Shown piece after piece: positions 16,776 through 25,896 of a DNA stretch of 64,000 nt. The DNA comes from Bin5 sp965232575 (GTDB lineage Bacteria; Chloroflexota; Anaerolineae; Caldilineales; Caldilineaceae). Made by a program: the position numbers and the translations under genes. The notes beneath the pieces are model-generated. The model had not been told where the DNA came from, did not search any database, and worked only from the letters and a program-made list of their open reading frames with translations. Location: the NCBI GenBank assembly GCA_965232575.1, contig CBDDPZ010000009.1, positions 310,001 through 374,000 on the forward strand, written 5' to 3'. Position 1 is the stretch's first letter. Each line of letters begins with the position of its first letter.

Positions 16776-18644
16776 TTAGCCCTCGTCATCGGGCTTGACG
16801 GCAACCTTGAAATCCTCCGATGCCAGGAGAATATCCGGATCCGTCCAGCCCTTCCACTCTTGCAGTTGCTGAAATGCCCTGCGATAAATGAGTTGTACTT
16901 CAATACTGATTTCATCTCCGTCCTGGGCGCCATCACCTTCTGGCATGGTAAAGCGGAAACTTCCCTTCTTTGAAGACAGCGCCTCAATGCGAGTATCGTC
17001 CACCAGTTCCACCATACGCCAGTGCGAAAATGTCGGTTCTTCACCTGTCAAAGTATCACGCAGGATCTTGGCATACGCTTGGCCGGCATATCCTGAAACG
17101 TCTCCCGCCCACGCCGGCAGCGTGTCCCCATCGACCAGCGCCAATTCTCCACCTCTGCCGTCAGTGGCCCGCACCACAAGGAGCACCTGGCGCAGCGGCG
17201 ATCCGGTGGGATAATGATGGCCCGCTCCCGTATTGCTTACTACCGTGTTCACAACAATCTCAGAACCGTCTATTTCTGCAGCCACATCGAGTGAGATAGC
17301 GCTTCTCAGGAACTGTTCATTGTTCGCGCCGGGCATCTGATGCAAGTGAATCTGGTCCAGCTCACGAAATAGTCCGCCCTTTTCCGGGTAAACGAAATAG
17401 CTGCGCTGCGACCGCTCGGCCAGCTTGCCCAGTCCCGCGGGCAGCGTGCGTCCGCTGGCCCTCTCCAACCAGGCCGCTGTCTGCACCACGGTTTCCATTC
17501 GCGATGTCAGTCGCGGCGCATCGGGCATATGACAGTTCTGGCAGGTCTGACCGGTATCAGGATCACTGTACGGACTCTCCAGCCACTCCCCGTAGGAATT
17601 GTAAATTTCGGTCGTGTCGTTGACGCCAAAATGACAGGCGGCGCAGAATGCGCTCTCCCGGTGCAGTTGATTGAAACTGTCCTCCGGTCGGGAAACATCG
17701 TCGACCGTCCCCATCAACAGGTCCTCTCCTGACTTGGGCCTGTAGAGAGTCAGCGAGAGGATGCCCGGCATTGCCGGGTCCGGCAGCACGGTATCGGTAT
17801 AGAAATTCACGGCGCCAATCTTGTGGCAGAAATCACACGATATCCCTTCAGCGGCCACGCCAACCGCTTCATTCGGGCTGACACCGTCGGGCAGTTCGTC
17901 GCTGGCGTCGCTCGTCTCCTGCATATGGCAACCGTTCCAGCCGCAGCTGTTGTCGGCGTCCAGTTTCGACGCCATCGGCGTATGGCAGGCCGCACAGTTG
18001 CCGTCCCGTTTCGGAAAGTCCACTTTGAAGCCGGGACCATAGTAGGGGTCGTCGGGGTCGCGGGTGCGCGGCAGGCCCGTGTCGTAGTTGCTGTTACGGC
18101 TGCGGTTTCCATCAACGTCGGTTCCATTGTACATCGTCAGAAAGCGGACGTTGACAGCTGACTGGCTGTGCGCGTCGCGTCGCCACTCAATGTAAGATGG
18201 GTGGCACTCTCCGCAATTCTCCGACGGCTCCCAGTCGTAGACGGCGTGATCGACGCGATTGTGGGGGTGCAGCTCAATGCCGACTTCTTCGTCCCCCCCG
18301 CTCGCCTCCGTCCAGCCAAAAATGTACCCCTCCGCCCAAGCCACCAGGGTCACGCTCTCGGCGGTTGGAACACCTTCAATCGTGAAACCACCGTCTTCAT
18401 CCGTGTAAGTATGATTTGCGGTCGTCTGCACTCTGACCAGGGCGCCGGCGACCGGCCCGTCAGCGTCGGTCACGATACCGCTGACGGAAGCGGTTGCGGG
18501 CTGGGGCCAGGCAAATACGGCAACCACCGTGCCGAAGCTGAGAACAATGAGCAGGATCAAGATCAGAATGATGGGCCGGGCCCAGGCCCGAAGCACCACG
18601 GCAAGAGCGTTGCCGCCGTCCTGAAATGACCTACGCCTGACCAA
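16776..18644 (-). CDS. Membrane-anchored multiheme cytochrome c with carboxypeptidase-regulatory domain
   Basis: The start is a TTG at 18644 after GGAGAG. The 622-residue protein has a short cytoplasmic N-terminus, one membrane helix (about 24-46) and a carboxypeptidase-regulatory-like domain (53-125). Six heme-attachment motifs follow: CGECH (144), CAACH (217), CGWNGCH (234, the CX4CH spacing), CDFCH (270), CAACH (334) and CQNCH (368). The C-terminal 200 residues contain GAGHHYPTGSPLRQ and beta-rich sequence, as in cytochrome c554-like proteins. It should carry electrons outside the membrane. Its place between oppC and oppF is odd, because peptide importers have no redox step. The partner and redox role are unknown. 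Confidence 0.85.
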   Translation of the reverse strand: MVRRRSFQDGGNALAVVLRAWARPIILILILLIVLSFGTVVAVFAWPQPATASVSGIVTDADGPVAGALVRVQTTANHTYTDEDGGFTIEGVPTAESVTLVAWAEGYIFGWTEASGGDEEVGIELHPHNRVDHAVYDWEPSENCGECHPSYIEWRRDAHSQSAVNVRFLTMYNGTDVDGNRSRNSNYDTGLPRTRDPDDPYYGPGFKVDFPKRDGNCAACHTPMASKLDADNSCGWNGCHMQETSDASDELPDGVSPNEAVGVAAEGISCDFCHKIGAVNFYTDTVLPDPAMPGILSLTLYRPKSGEDLLMGTVDDVSRPEDSFNQLHRESAFCAACHFGVNDTTEIYNSYGEWLESPYSDPDTGQTCQNCHMPDAPRLTSRMETVVQTAAWLERASGRTLPAGLGKLAERSQRSYFVYPEKGGLFRELDQIHLHQMPGANNEQFLRSAISLDVAAEIDGSEIVVNTVVSNTGAGHHYPTGSPLRQVLLVVRATDGRGGELALVDGDTLPAWAGDVSGYAGQAYAKILRDTLTGEEPTFSHWRMVELVDDTRIEALSSKKGSFRFTMPEGDGAQDGDEISIEVQLIYRRAFQQLQEWKGWTDPDILLASEDFKVAVKPDDEG

Positions 18645-18664
18645 CTCCGCTCTCCGTTTCTATC

Positions 18665-19810
18665 TCAGACGATCGAATATGGGTCGGCTGCATCACGCAG
18701 ACCGTCTCCCAGAAAGTTGAATCCCAGCACGGCGACAATGATGAAAATGACCGGTGTCATGATCCAGGTGTGCGTGCCGAGCGTCTGCAGGTTCTGCGCG
18801 TCCCGCATCAGGAAGCCCCAGCTCACCAGCGGTTCCTGAATGCCGATTCCCAGAAAGCTGAGAAACGCCTCAGCGAGTATGATCTGAGGGATCGTAAGCG
18901 TGAGCACGACAATGATGTGGCTGATCGAATTGGGGAAAAGATGCAAAAAGATGATGCGGGCGTCGGACGCGCCCATCTCCTTGGCGGCCAGAATGAAATC
19001 GGTTTCGCGAAAGGCCAGCACTTTGCCCCGCACCTCGCGCGCCAGCAGCGTCCACGAGAGCAACGAAAAGATGATCACCATAATGATAAAGACCTGCAGC
19101 GAGTCCCACGTGCGTGGAATGATCGCGGCCAGCGCCAGCCACAGTGGCAACTGGGGAAATGAGGCTACAAACTCCACGAACCGCTGGATGACGTTGTCGA
19201 TCACGCCTCCATAGTAACCGGACACGATGCCGACGACCGCGCCGACGACGATACTGACGATCGTGGCAAAGAGACTGAGCGACAGCGAGATGCGCCCTGC
19301 CGTGCAGGCCCGCCCCCACAGGTCTCTGCCCTGCTTCTCGGTCCCCAGCAGGTGAATCTTCCCCCCCTCGCCCACCCCGAAAAGATGATAACGTGTGGGG
19401 ATCAGCCCGAGGATTTTCCATTCCCAACTCTTGACCAGGAACTGTATGTCAAAACGCTGCTCGAGATCCTCTTCCCACAGTGGCTCGAAAGTTTTCGGGT
19501 CAATGGTAACGACCTGATTGTAGACAAAGGGACGCAGGTGAAACTTGCCCTCAGCATCGATGAGGCGGATTCTGGTGGGAGGGATAAAGCTGTCCTGCAG
19601 ATTGGCGTCGGTAGGATCAACAGGGGCAAAGAACTCGGCAAATATAGCCAGAATAATCAACGAGAGCACCATGAGCCCGCCGGCGATGGCTGGCCGGCTC
19701 TTTCTGAACCGCTGCCATACCAGCTGGAAGTAGGACTCGTGAAGCTCTTCGTCCAGGCCATCCGACAGAAGCCCAGTCTCGGCGCCAATCCCATTTTGCA
19801 AAGTTGCCAT
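18665..19810 (-). CDS. oppC: Oligopeptide ABC transporter permease (OppC-like)
   Basis: A 381-residue permease with an N-terminal cytoplasmic stretch (ESYFQLVWQRFRKSRPAIAGG), one membrane helix, a long outer loop of about 120 residues and the BPD_transp_1 core with five helices. The coupling motif region reads LAAKEMGASDARIIFLHLFPN, the EAA loop that contacts the ATPases. The outer loop, with DLEQRFDIQFLVKSWEWKIL, is longer than in short DppC proteins and typical of peptide-type OppC. It sits 20 bases upstream of the cytochrome start and 144 bases after oppB. Confidence 0.92.
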   Translation of the reverse strand: MATLQNGIGAETGLLSDGLDEELHESYFQLVWQRFRKSRPAIAGGLMVLSLIILAIFAEFFAPVDPTDANLQDSFIPPTRIRLIDAEGKFHLRPFVYNQVVTIDPKTFEPLWEEDLEQRFDIQFLVKSWEWKILGLIPTRYHLFGVGEGGKIHLLGTEKQGRDLWGRACTAGRISLSLSLFATIVSIVVGAVVGIVSGYYGGVIDNVIQRFVEFVASFPQLPLWLALAAIIPRTWDSLQVFIIMVIIFSLLSWTLLAREVRGKVLAFRETDFILAAKEMGASDARIIFLHLFPNSISHIIVVLTLTIPQIILAEAFLSFLGIGIQEPLVSWGFLMRDAQNLQTLGTHTWIMTPVIFIIVAVLGFNFLGDGLRDAADPYSIV

Positions 19811-19954
19811 ATTCAGATCAACGGTAAATTAAGACAGTTCAAGAAACTAAGGGAGATGTACAGCCGACACGCTCGAATCCTCTCTGGCCTATTTGCGATG
19901 CCGCTCTTGTCTCCAGAAAGCTTCTGACCGCCTTTAGCATGTCTTGTTGTTTCT

Positions 19955-20983
19955 CTACGAAAACCGCACCCGCGGATCCAGCACCGCCAGCGAAATGTCG
20001 GCGATCAAATTGCCCGCAACCAACAGCACGCCGTAAATCAGCAGACAGCTCGCCGAAATGTAAATGTCCTCGTTGCGAAGAGAAGTCAGAAGCAACGTAC
20101 CTATCGTCGGCAGACCCAACACGATCGAGGCCTGCAGTTCCCCCTGCAGCATATATGGAAGAGAAGTCCCCTGGTACATGATGATCGGGTGCAGCGCATT
20201 CGGCACCGCGTGCCGCCGCATGACCTGGCCTTCGGTCAGCCCCTTGGAACGGGCGGTCGTAACATACTGCGCGTTTAGCTCGTCCAGCATATTGCCCCGC
20301 ATAACGCGCATGTTCCGGGCCACGCCGCCTAACCCGGCGATTACCACCACAGGCCAGATATGCTGGAGTAAATCCAACAGTTTTGCCCACGTCTGCCTGA
20401 TCTCTTCCAAGCTGCCGAATGCCCACGGCACGACCACGTATTGTGGGGAGTGAAACGACGTAACATGCTCCTGTTCCAGTGTAAACACAAGGAAAAACAT
20501 GATTGCCAGCGCGATCCAGAATCGGGGCAACGCTGACAGAATGAAGGCAGCGAAAGCGGCCAGGTTGTCCGCGAGCGAATACTGCCGCGGCGCGACAAGA
20601 ATGCCGGCGATGATCCCAACCACGGTCGACGTCAGATGCGCCAGTACCGCCAGCAGCAACGTGCGCGGGAACCGCTCTGCGATCAGTTCACCCACATCCC
20701 GCTTGTAAGCGAAAGAGAAGCCGAAGCTCCCCTTTGTCACCATGTCCCGTATCCAAACGAAGAACTGCAGCGGCAACGGCTTATCCAGGCCGTATCGTTG
20801 ACGAAACAGCTCGGCCTGAGCCTCTGCTTCCGATTCGGTTGCGCCGCCTTGCTCGATGAGAAACGACTTGTAGCCGTCAGCATAGTCACCGGGCGGCAAC
20901 TGAATCACAATGAAGCTGACCAGAGCGATGCCAAGGACGACTGCGATAGATACGCCAACGCGGCGAGCGATGTAGCCGATCAT
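19955..20983 (-). CDS. oppB: Oligopeptide ABC transporter permease (OppB-like)
   Basis: A 342-residue permease that starts with the usual MIGYIARRVGVSIAVVLGIALVSFIVIQLPPGD, followed by the BPD_transp_1 core. The EAA-type loop reads VTTARSKGLTEGQVMRRHAVPNAL. It forms the membrane pore together with the OppC-like protein. It lies 107 bases downstream of the substrate-binding-protein gene, and the gap holds an 18-base-pair hairpin. Confidence 0.93.
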   Translation of the reverse strand: MIGYIARRVGVSIAVVLGIALVSFIVIQLPPGDYADGYKSFLIEQGGATESEAEAQAELFRQRYGLDKPLPLQFFVWIRDMVTKGSFGFSFAYKRDVGELIAERFPRTLLLAVLAHLTSTVVGIIAGILVAPRQYSLADNLAAFAAFILSALPRFWIALAIMFFLVFTLEQEHVTSFHSPQYVVVPWAFGSLEEIRQTWAKLLDLLQHIWPVVVIAGLGGVARNMRVMRGNMLDELNAQYVTTARSKGLTEGQVMRRHAVPNALHPIIMYQGTSLPYMLQGELQASIVLGLPTIGTLLLTSLRNEDIYISASCLLIYGVLLVAGNLIADISLAVLDPRVRFS

Positions 20984-21029
20984 CAGATGAAAATAAGAGA
21001 AGAGTCAGGAAATCTTGCTCAGAGAGTGT

Positions 21030-21070
21030 GAGGAAAGAGGAGTGAGAGGGAATCTCACTCCTCTTTCCTC
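21030..21070 (-). repeat. Perfect 18-bp hairpin between the peptide-binding protein and oppB
   Basis: GAGGAAAGAGGAGTGAGA (21030-21047) pairs base for base with 21053-21070 around a 5-base loop. It starts 21 bases downstream of the binding-protein stop codon. In the direction of transcription it has no U-tract, so an mRNA-stabilising or partial-attenuation role fits better than a terminator. Confidence 0.8.
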
Positions 21071-21090
21071 TTTTCTCTCTACTCGGAAAT

Positions 21091-23268
21091 CTATTCGCTA
21101 TCGTAAGTCGGAATTACGCCCGGGCGAAGTTGATCAATCTGTTCCTCCGGGGCAACCCAGACCTGCTCGGCCATCACATTGTCCCAGGTCCACTGGTACA
21201 TGAACACGGGCATCCCTGCCGGAACGTTGTTGAAGCGCTTCGCGGCTGCGAGTCCATAGCGGCCGACGAATACACCAACAAAGTAGACGTTTTCGGTTAC
21301 GATCCGGTTGTATTCGGCCATCTGCTGTAAGCGGACTTCCGTGTCCGGTTCGGCGCAGAAGGCAGTGACTATGTCAATCAAGTCCTGCTCAAAGTCGAGA
21401 AGCTCACGCGGTTCTGCACCTTCACGATGGAAGCTGAATTCCTTCGTGACAGGTCCGAGGTCGGTGCAGCGGGTGAACGGAACAGCATAGACTTGGCTGT
21501 CGCGATCTACCCTCAACTCCCATTCGCCGGCCTCGATCAACTCACGGCGGGCCGCGCTGTTAAGCGGGCGGACGTTTATCTGCACGCCAAGGTCGCCGAG
21601 CAGAGTCACGGCGGCGTCACCAACGGTCTGGGTTTCTTCGGCATCTTCGCTGGTAATGAGCGCCAGTACAAGGTTTTCGCCGCTGGCCAGGCGATCGGTC
21701 GGCCAGTTCAGAGTGCCGTCACCATCGGTGTCCTCGAAACCCAGTTCGGCAAGTAGCGCTGCCGAAGCCTCCGGCCTGTTGTTGAAATAGGCCACCGTAC
21801 TGCGATCGAAATAGGAAGAACCGGGGAACAGCCCGCCGGCCCAACCGCGCAGGAACGGTCCGCGCAGGATTGACTGCGAGATTCCCTCACGGTCCATGGC
21901 GAAGCTGAAGGCCTTGCGGAACCGCACGTCGCGGAACAGTTCGCGTATGGCCGCGTCTCGATCATCATTCACGCCCAGAGAATTGGACAGGTTCAGCTTG
22001 ATGCTGAATCCCAACGTCTCCGGACCCCACTCAACGTAGAAATGGGCATCATCCTCTTCGGCCCGCTTCAGCGTCTCGATAAAGGTGCTGGGGTTCTCCA
22101 GATTGGAGTGATCCGCAGTTCCCGCCAGCGTGCTTAGGGTGCGGCCTACGCCCGACGGCCCTTTCTCGAAAACGACCTCGTCCAGATACGGCAGCTGGTT
22201 ACCGGCTTCGTCCACACTCCAGAAGTACGGGTTTCGACGCAGGATCATCAGCTCGTCTGTAATGTACTCGACCGGGACGAACGGTCCCAGAACTACGGGA
22301 ATCTGGTCAGGCGGCATCGAAGCCTCGAAGTCCACGTAGTCCATATCACTGTTGTACTTCGGATGGAGTGGCTTCAGGTAGTGGGCAGGTGAAATGTGGA
22401 AGTCGCTCTCGTCCATCTGGAAGAGGGACTGCACAGGGAAAGCGACCGGGAAGATGAACTTGAATGTGTAGTCGTCGATCACTTCAAGCTGTGTCAGTTC
22501 GCCATCGAACGTCCACGCGGAAGCACCTTTCGGTGACTGCACATTGGAGTCGATAATCATATCTTCCCAGGAAAACAGGACATCCGCAGTTGTGAAAGGA
22601 TGACCGTCGGACCACTTGGCCCCTTCGAGCAGATTCATGGTCAGCTCGTAGCCGTCCTCGCTCCATTCCCAACTCGTGGCCAGGAAAGGCAACGGTTCCA
22701 GCGAATCGGAGCGGCGGAAGATCGGGCCTGATTTGAGCAGGGACGCAAACGAGGCCGACTCGATCCCAAACCAGCCGGCGCTCTGCCCCGCGCCGCGGTT
22801 GAAGCCTTCGGTCGGGCAGGCCGAGAAATCGCGCCAGACACCGCCATAGACACCGATACCCTCTGCCATGCCGGTCGCCAGCACGACACGCGGCTCAACT
22901 GGAAGACGCTCTTCCACCGGCGGCAACTCACCCGCGGCGACAAGCTCGCTGATCCAGTCCGGCTCACTGTAGGAATCCAGCGCCTTGTAAGTGACTATCT
23001 GGTCGAGCGGCAGCTTATTGACCGGGCGGCTGCCCACGATCAACTGGGGCTCTGGAAACTCGCTGGGAGAGAGATCGACATCGGCCATCTCCTCTTTTGC
23101 TTCAGTGTCCTCAGCTTTCGCCTCCTCGGCAGCAGGCGCTGCCTCTTCCTGGGACGTGTCCGCCGCCGGTTCCGTCTCGTCGCCGGCTCCGCAGGCACTG
23201 ATGATCATGGAAGCCACAATCAGCAGGGACAGCACCAGTGAAATCGTTTTCCTTCTCTTGAGTGACAT
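21091..23268 (-). CDS. Peptide ABC transporter substrate-binding lipoprotein (SBP_bac_5)
   Basis: A 725-residue protein with a lipoprotein signal (lipobox IISAC near 26), a long acidic Ala/Glu linker to about residue 65 and an SBP_bac_5 domain. Family features include SWEWSEDGYELTMNLLEGAKWSDG (the segment that opens the binding domain), TADVLFSWEDM and FRDVRFRKAFSFAMDREGI. It is larger than typical OppA (about 540 residues). It captures oligopeptides or similar ligands outside the cell and delivers them to OppB/OppC. The start ATG follows GAGGAGGAAT. It is the second gene of the operon after oppD. Confidence 0.92.
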   Translation of the reverse strand: MSLKRRKTISLVLSLLIVASMIISACGAGDETEPAADTSQEEAAPAAEEAKAEDTEAKEEMADVDLSPSEFPEPQLIVGSRPVNKLPLDQIVTYKALDSYSEPDWISELVAAGELPPVEERLPVEPRVVLATGMAEGIGVYGGVWRDFSACPTEGFNRGAGQSAGWFGIESASFASLLKSGPIFRRSDSLEPLPFLATSWEWSEDGYELTMNLLEGAKWSDGHPFTTADVLFSWEDMIIDSNVQSPKGASAWTFDGELTQLEVIDDYTFKFIFPVAFPVQSLFQMDESDFHISPAHYLKPLHPKYNSDMDYVDFEASMPPDQIPVVLGPFVPVEYITDELMILRRNPYFWSVDEAGNQLPYLDEVVFEKGPSGVGRTLSTLAGTADHSNLENPSTFIETLKRAEEDDAHFYVEWGPETLGFSIKLNLSNSLGVNDDRDAAIRELFRDVRFRKAFSFAMDREGISQSILRGPFLRGWAGGLFPGSSYFDRSTVAYFNNRPEASAALLAELGFEDTDGDGTLNWPTDRLASGENLVLALITSEDAEETQTVGDAAVTLLGDLGVQINVRPLNSAARRELIEAGEWELRVDRDSQVYAVPFTRCTDLGPVTKEFSFHREGAEPRELLDFEQDLIDIVTAFCAEPDTEVRLQQMAEYNRIVTENVYFVGVFVGRYGLAAAKRFNNVPAGMPVFMYQWTWDNVMAEQVWVAPEEQIDQLRPGVIPTYDSE

Positions 23269-23406
23269 TCACATTCCTCCTCAAAAGGATGGTTATAGAA
23301 AGTTTTGCGGTGTGCCTTTGGCGGCGCACTGCAATATGAAAATGGACCTTTCGATCCCTCGAAAGCTAAACTGGCCAAGCCGTTTTCCGGCGGCAGCGAA
23401 CTGGTG

Positions 23407-23424
23407 AGGGAGAAATCTCTCCCT
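23407..23424 (-). repeat. Short hairpin between oppD and the binding-protein gene
   Basis: AGGGAGA (23407-23413) pairs with TCTCCCT (23418-23424) around a 4-base loop, 12 bases after the oppD stop. It may shape the relative abundance of the OppD message and the downstream messages. Confidence 0.45.
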
Positions 23425-23435
23425 GTAATCCAGCA

Positions 23436-24482
23436 TCAATCATGCAGCCAGCAGGCCGCAGAATGACCCGGCTCGTGCTCATTGAATTCCGGTGTCTGCT
23501 CCCAGCAAATCTCCATTGCCTCAGGACATCGTTCGGCGAACGCGCAGCCGCGAATCTCCTCCATCGGGCTGGGCACCATTCCCGTAATCGGAACCAGCCG
23601 GTTGTCCTCCTTCCGTCCCAGCACCGGCACCGAGTTGAGCAACCCGATCGTATACGGATGTTTTGGCTTATGAAAGATGTCGTATACCGGCGCGTATTCC
23701 ACGACACGCCCGAGGTACATGACTGCCACATGATCCGCCATCTGCGAAACGACGCCCAAATTGTGGGTAATGAGAACGATCGCTGAATCGAAATCATCCT
23801 GCAACTCTCTCATCAGGTCCAGGATCTGCGCTTGCACTGTCACGTCCAGCGCAGTGGTCGGCTCATCCGCGATCAGGATCGATGGATTGCAGCTCAGCGC
23901 AAGCGCGATCATGACTCGCTGGCGCATGCCCCCGCTCAGTTGATGGGGATACTCGCTGATGCGCCGACCGGCATCAGCAATGTGAACCCTGTTCAACATC
24001 TCTTCGGCCCGCTCCAGCGCCGCTCGGCGTGTCAGGCTCTGATGCAACAGGACGGATTCCGAGATCTGCTTTCCGACCGGATGAAGCGGGTTCAGCGAAG
24101 TCATCGGCTCCTGGAAAATCATGGCAATCTCGGCCCCGCGAATGTCGCGCAGCTGGCGGCTACGCGGATCCAGCTTGACAATATCGACCGTGTCGCCGTC
24201 CTTGCGATGGAGCAAAATTTCGCCATCCACGATCTTTCCCGGTGGAGACTGGATGAGCCGCATCACCGAGCGAAAGGTGACGCTCTTTCCACACCCGCTC
24301 TCGCCGACAACGCCCAGGGTCTTTCTGCGCCCTACCGAGACATTTACCCCGTCAACAGCCTTCACAACCCCTCGTTCGAGAAAGAAGTAGGTCTTCAGGT
24401 CTCGAAGCTCGAGGATTGTGTCATCCACATCGCTGTTTTCATTCGTCGCCGCACGCGACGGCGCCTGCCGACTCATAGTCAT
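23436..24482 (-). CDS. oppD: Oligopeptide ABC transporter ATP-binding protein (OppD-like)
   Basis: A 348-residue ATPase and the first gene of the operon. It has Walker A GESGCGKSVTFR, signature LSGGMRQRVMIALAL, Walker B SILIADEPTTALDV and the oligopeptide-type C-terminal segment with CAFAERCPEAMEICWE...CWLHD. The first 20 residues are a polar tail before ILELRDLKTYFFLERG. It works as a heterodimer with the OppF-like protein. Order on the minus strand is oppD, binding protein, oppB, oppC, cytochrome, oppF, DUF4870. Confidence 0.93.
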   Translation of the reverse strand: MTMSRQAPSRAATNENSDVDDTILELRDLKTYFFLERGVVKAVDGVNVSVGRRKTLGVVGESGCGKSVTFRSVMRLIQSPPGKIVDGEILLHRKDGDTVDIVKLDPRSRQLRDIRGAEIAMIFQEPMTSLNPLHPVGKQISESVLLHQSLTRRAALERAEEMLNRVHIADAGRRISEYPHQLSGGMRQRVMIALALSCNPSILIADEPTTALDVTVQAQILDLMRELQDDFDSAIVLITHNLGVVSQMADHVAVMYLGRVVEYAPVYDIFHKPKHPYTIGLLNSVPVLGRKEDNRLVPITGMVPSPMEEIRGCAFAERCPEAMEICWEQTPEFNEHEPGHSAACWLHD

Positions 24483-24664
24483 AGACTTGCTCTTACCCCC
24501 GGCTCATAGCCAGCGGGAGAAAAGTGAGAGTGAAACGCAAGTGAGGCAGGCCCGGCCCTGGTCAAAGGCGAAGAGGGGGCAGTTTCACCTTACTGCCAAA
24601 TGAACCCAGAAACGGCAAGCCGACTAAACGGCTTCGGCCGCGAATTCAGGCCGGGAACGGGGAA

Positions 24665-24693
24665 ATTGTAGCGACTAGAGGAGTGATTGTCAA
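24665..24693 (-). promoter_or_regulatory. Promoter of the peptide-transport operon
   Basis: On the minus strand TTGACA (24693-24688) and TACAAT (24670-24665) are separated by 17 bases, a near-consensus sigma-70-type promoter. The start site would be near 24658, giving a leader of about 175 bases to the oppD start. Nothing else is recognised in the 324-base gap 24483-24806. Confidence 0.75.
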
Positions 24694-24806
24694 TTTTTGA
24701 GGGCGGCGGATTGCAGAGGAAACAGCTACATGAGTCGGATCTCCAGCAAGCCGCGTCTTTCAATTAGGATCGCAGAACTTTGGGAACCAGGCAGTTTCTC
24801 CAACAT

Positions 24807-25799
24807 TCACGCATTCATGCCGTTCGCGGCCGGACCTTGAATCGTCTTGCTGCGCCACCAGATTGCCGGGAGCCGCCTGAGTTTGCCCCATGCACTGACA
24901 TGGGCTCGTCGGGAAAACACATCGTAGTCATGATCTTCGATGTCAGCGAGAATCGCGCGGTAGAGTTCGGCAGCGGCGGCAATTGCGAAACGGCCGTCCG
25001 AGTGAAGCAGGGCAATGCCAGGCCAAGCCTCTTCATAAAGTTGACGTGTGCGCCCAATCTGAAAACACATGAATGCACGCCAGCGGTCATCAACGAGTCC
25101 GGCCTCTATATCCATTTCGTCGAGGCCGAACCGGTTCAGGTCCTCTAACGGAAGGTAGAGTCGCCCGGCCTCCCAGTCCTCGCCCACATCTCTCAAGACA
25201 TTCGTCAGCTGCAACGCAACGCCCAGCTTCAGGGCATAGGGTATAGCCTCGACACCGGAAAACCCGATGATATGCATGCTCATCAGCCCTACCGTAGCCG
25301 CTACGCCGTAGCAATAGCTGGTTAATTCCGCGAATGTCCTGTAGCGCCTTTCCGTGATGTCCCGCGCAACCCCCTGGATGAGCTGCTCGGCATAACGCGG
25401 CGGAATACCATACTGCCGCCGAGCGTCTGACCACGCGAGGGCCACCGGATCGCGCCCGTCGGCAGTCTGAGCAAGAGACCGCGATTGCCAGGAGGCAAGT
25501 GCGTCACGCACTGCTTCAGGGTCGCGCATCCCAATAGCCGGATTGTCGACTATGTCATCGCTCTTGCGGCAAAACGCGTAGAGGGCGCGTATCGATCGTC
25601 TCTTATCACGAGGGAGGAAACGAGAGGCGGTAAAGAAGGAACGGCTGTTTACCGCAGTAACCGTTTCACAAAAGTCATAGGCCAGGTCCAATTGCGTCTT
25701 GTCCTTAATCTCAGGATGCGGTTGCGGACCATAGACCTGCCCGGCCTCATACGCGAGTGAGAGCAGAGGACGTTCCCAGTCGCGGATCTTCAGGGTCAT
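24807..25799 (-). CDS. crtB: Phytoene synthase (squalene/phytoene synthase family)
   Basis: A 330-residue protein with both aspartate-rich motifs of the family: DDIVD at 81-85 and DVGED at 204-208 in LQLTNVLRDVGEDWEAGRLYLP. It joins two geranylgeranyl diphosphates into phytoene, the first committed step of C40 carotenoid synthesis. It also has NSRSFFTASRFLPRDKRRSIRALYAFCR, typical of phytoene synthases. It is transcribed away from the regulator and the rest of the carotenoid cluster on the plus strand. A phytoene desaturase gene (crtI) is not seen in the window. Confidence 0.92.
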   Translation of the reverse strand: MTLKIRDWERPLLSLAYEAGQVYGPQPHPEIKDKTQLDLAYDFCETVTAVNSRSFFTASRFLPRDKRRSIRALYAFCRKSDDIVDNPAIGMRDPEAVRDALASWQSRSLAQTADGRDPVALAWSDARRQYGIPPRYAEQLIQGVARDITERRYRTFAELTSYCYGVAATVGLMSMHIIGFSGVEAIPYALKLGVALQLTNVLRDVGEDWEAGRLYLPLEDLNRFGLDEMDIEAGLVDDRWRAFMCFQIGRTRQLYEEAWPGIALLHSDGRFAIAAAAELYRAILADIEDHDYDVFSRRAHVSAWGKLRRLPAIWWRSKTIQGPAANGMNA

Positions 25800-25867
25800 C
25801 AGAGCGCCTTTGCTCCTAGAATTTTCCCTTCAACGACTCTTCCGTAAATCACGGCTCTTACAATCCT

Positions 25868-25896
25868 AAAATAGTGCATTCAGTGATTTGAGTCAA
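25868..25896 (-). promoter_or_regulatory. Promoter of crtB
   Basis: On the minus strand TTGACT (25896-25891) is followed after 17 bases by TATTTT (25873-25868). The start site would be near 25860, about 60 bases before the crtB ATG. Confidence 0.6.
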
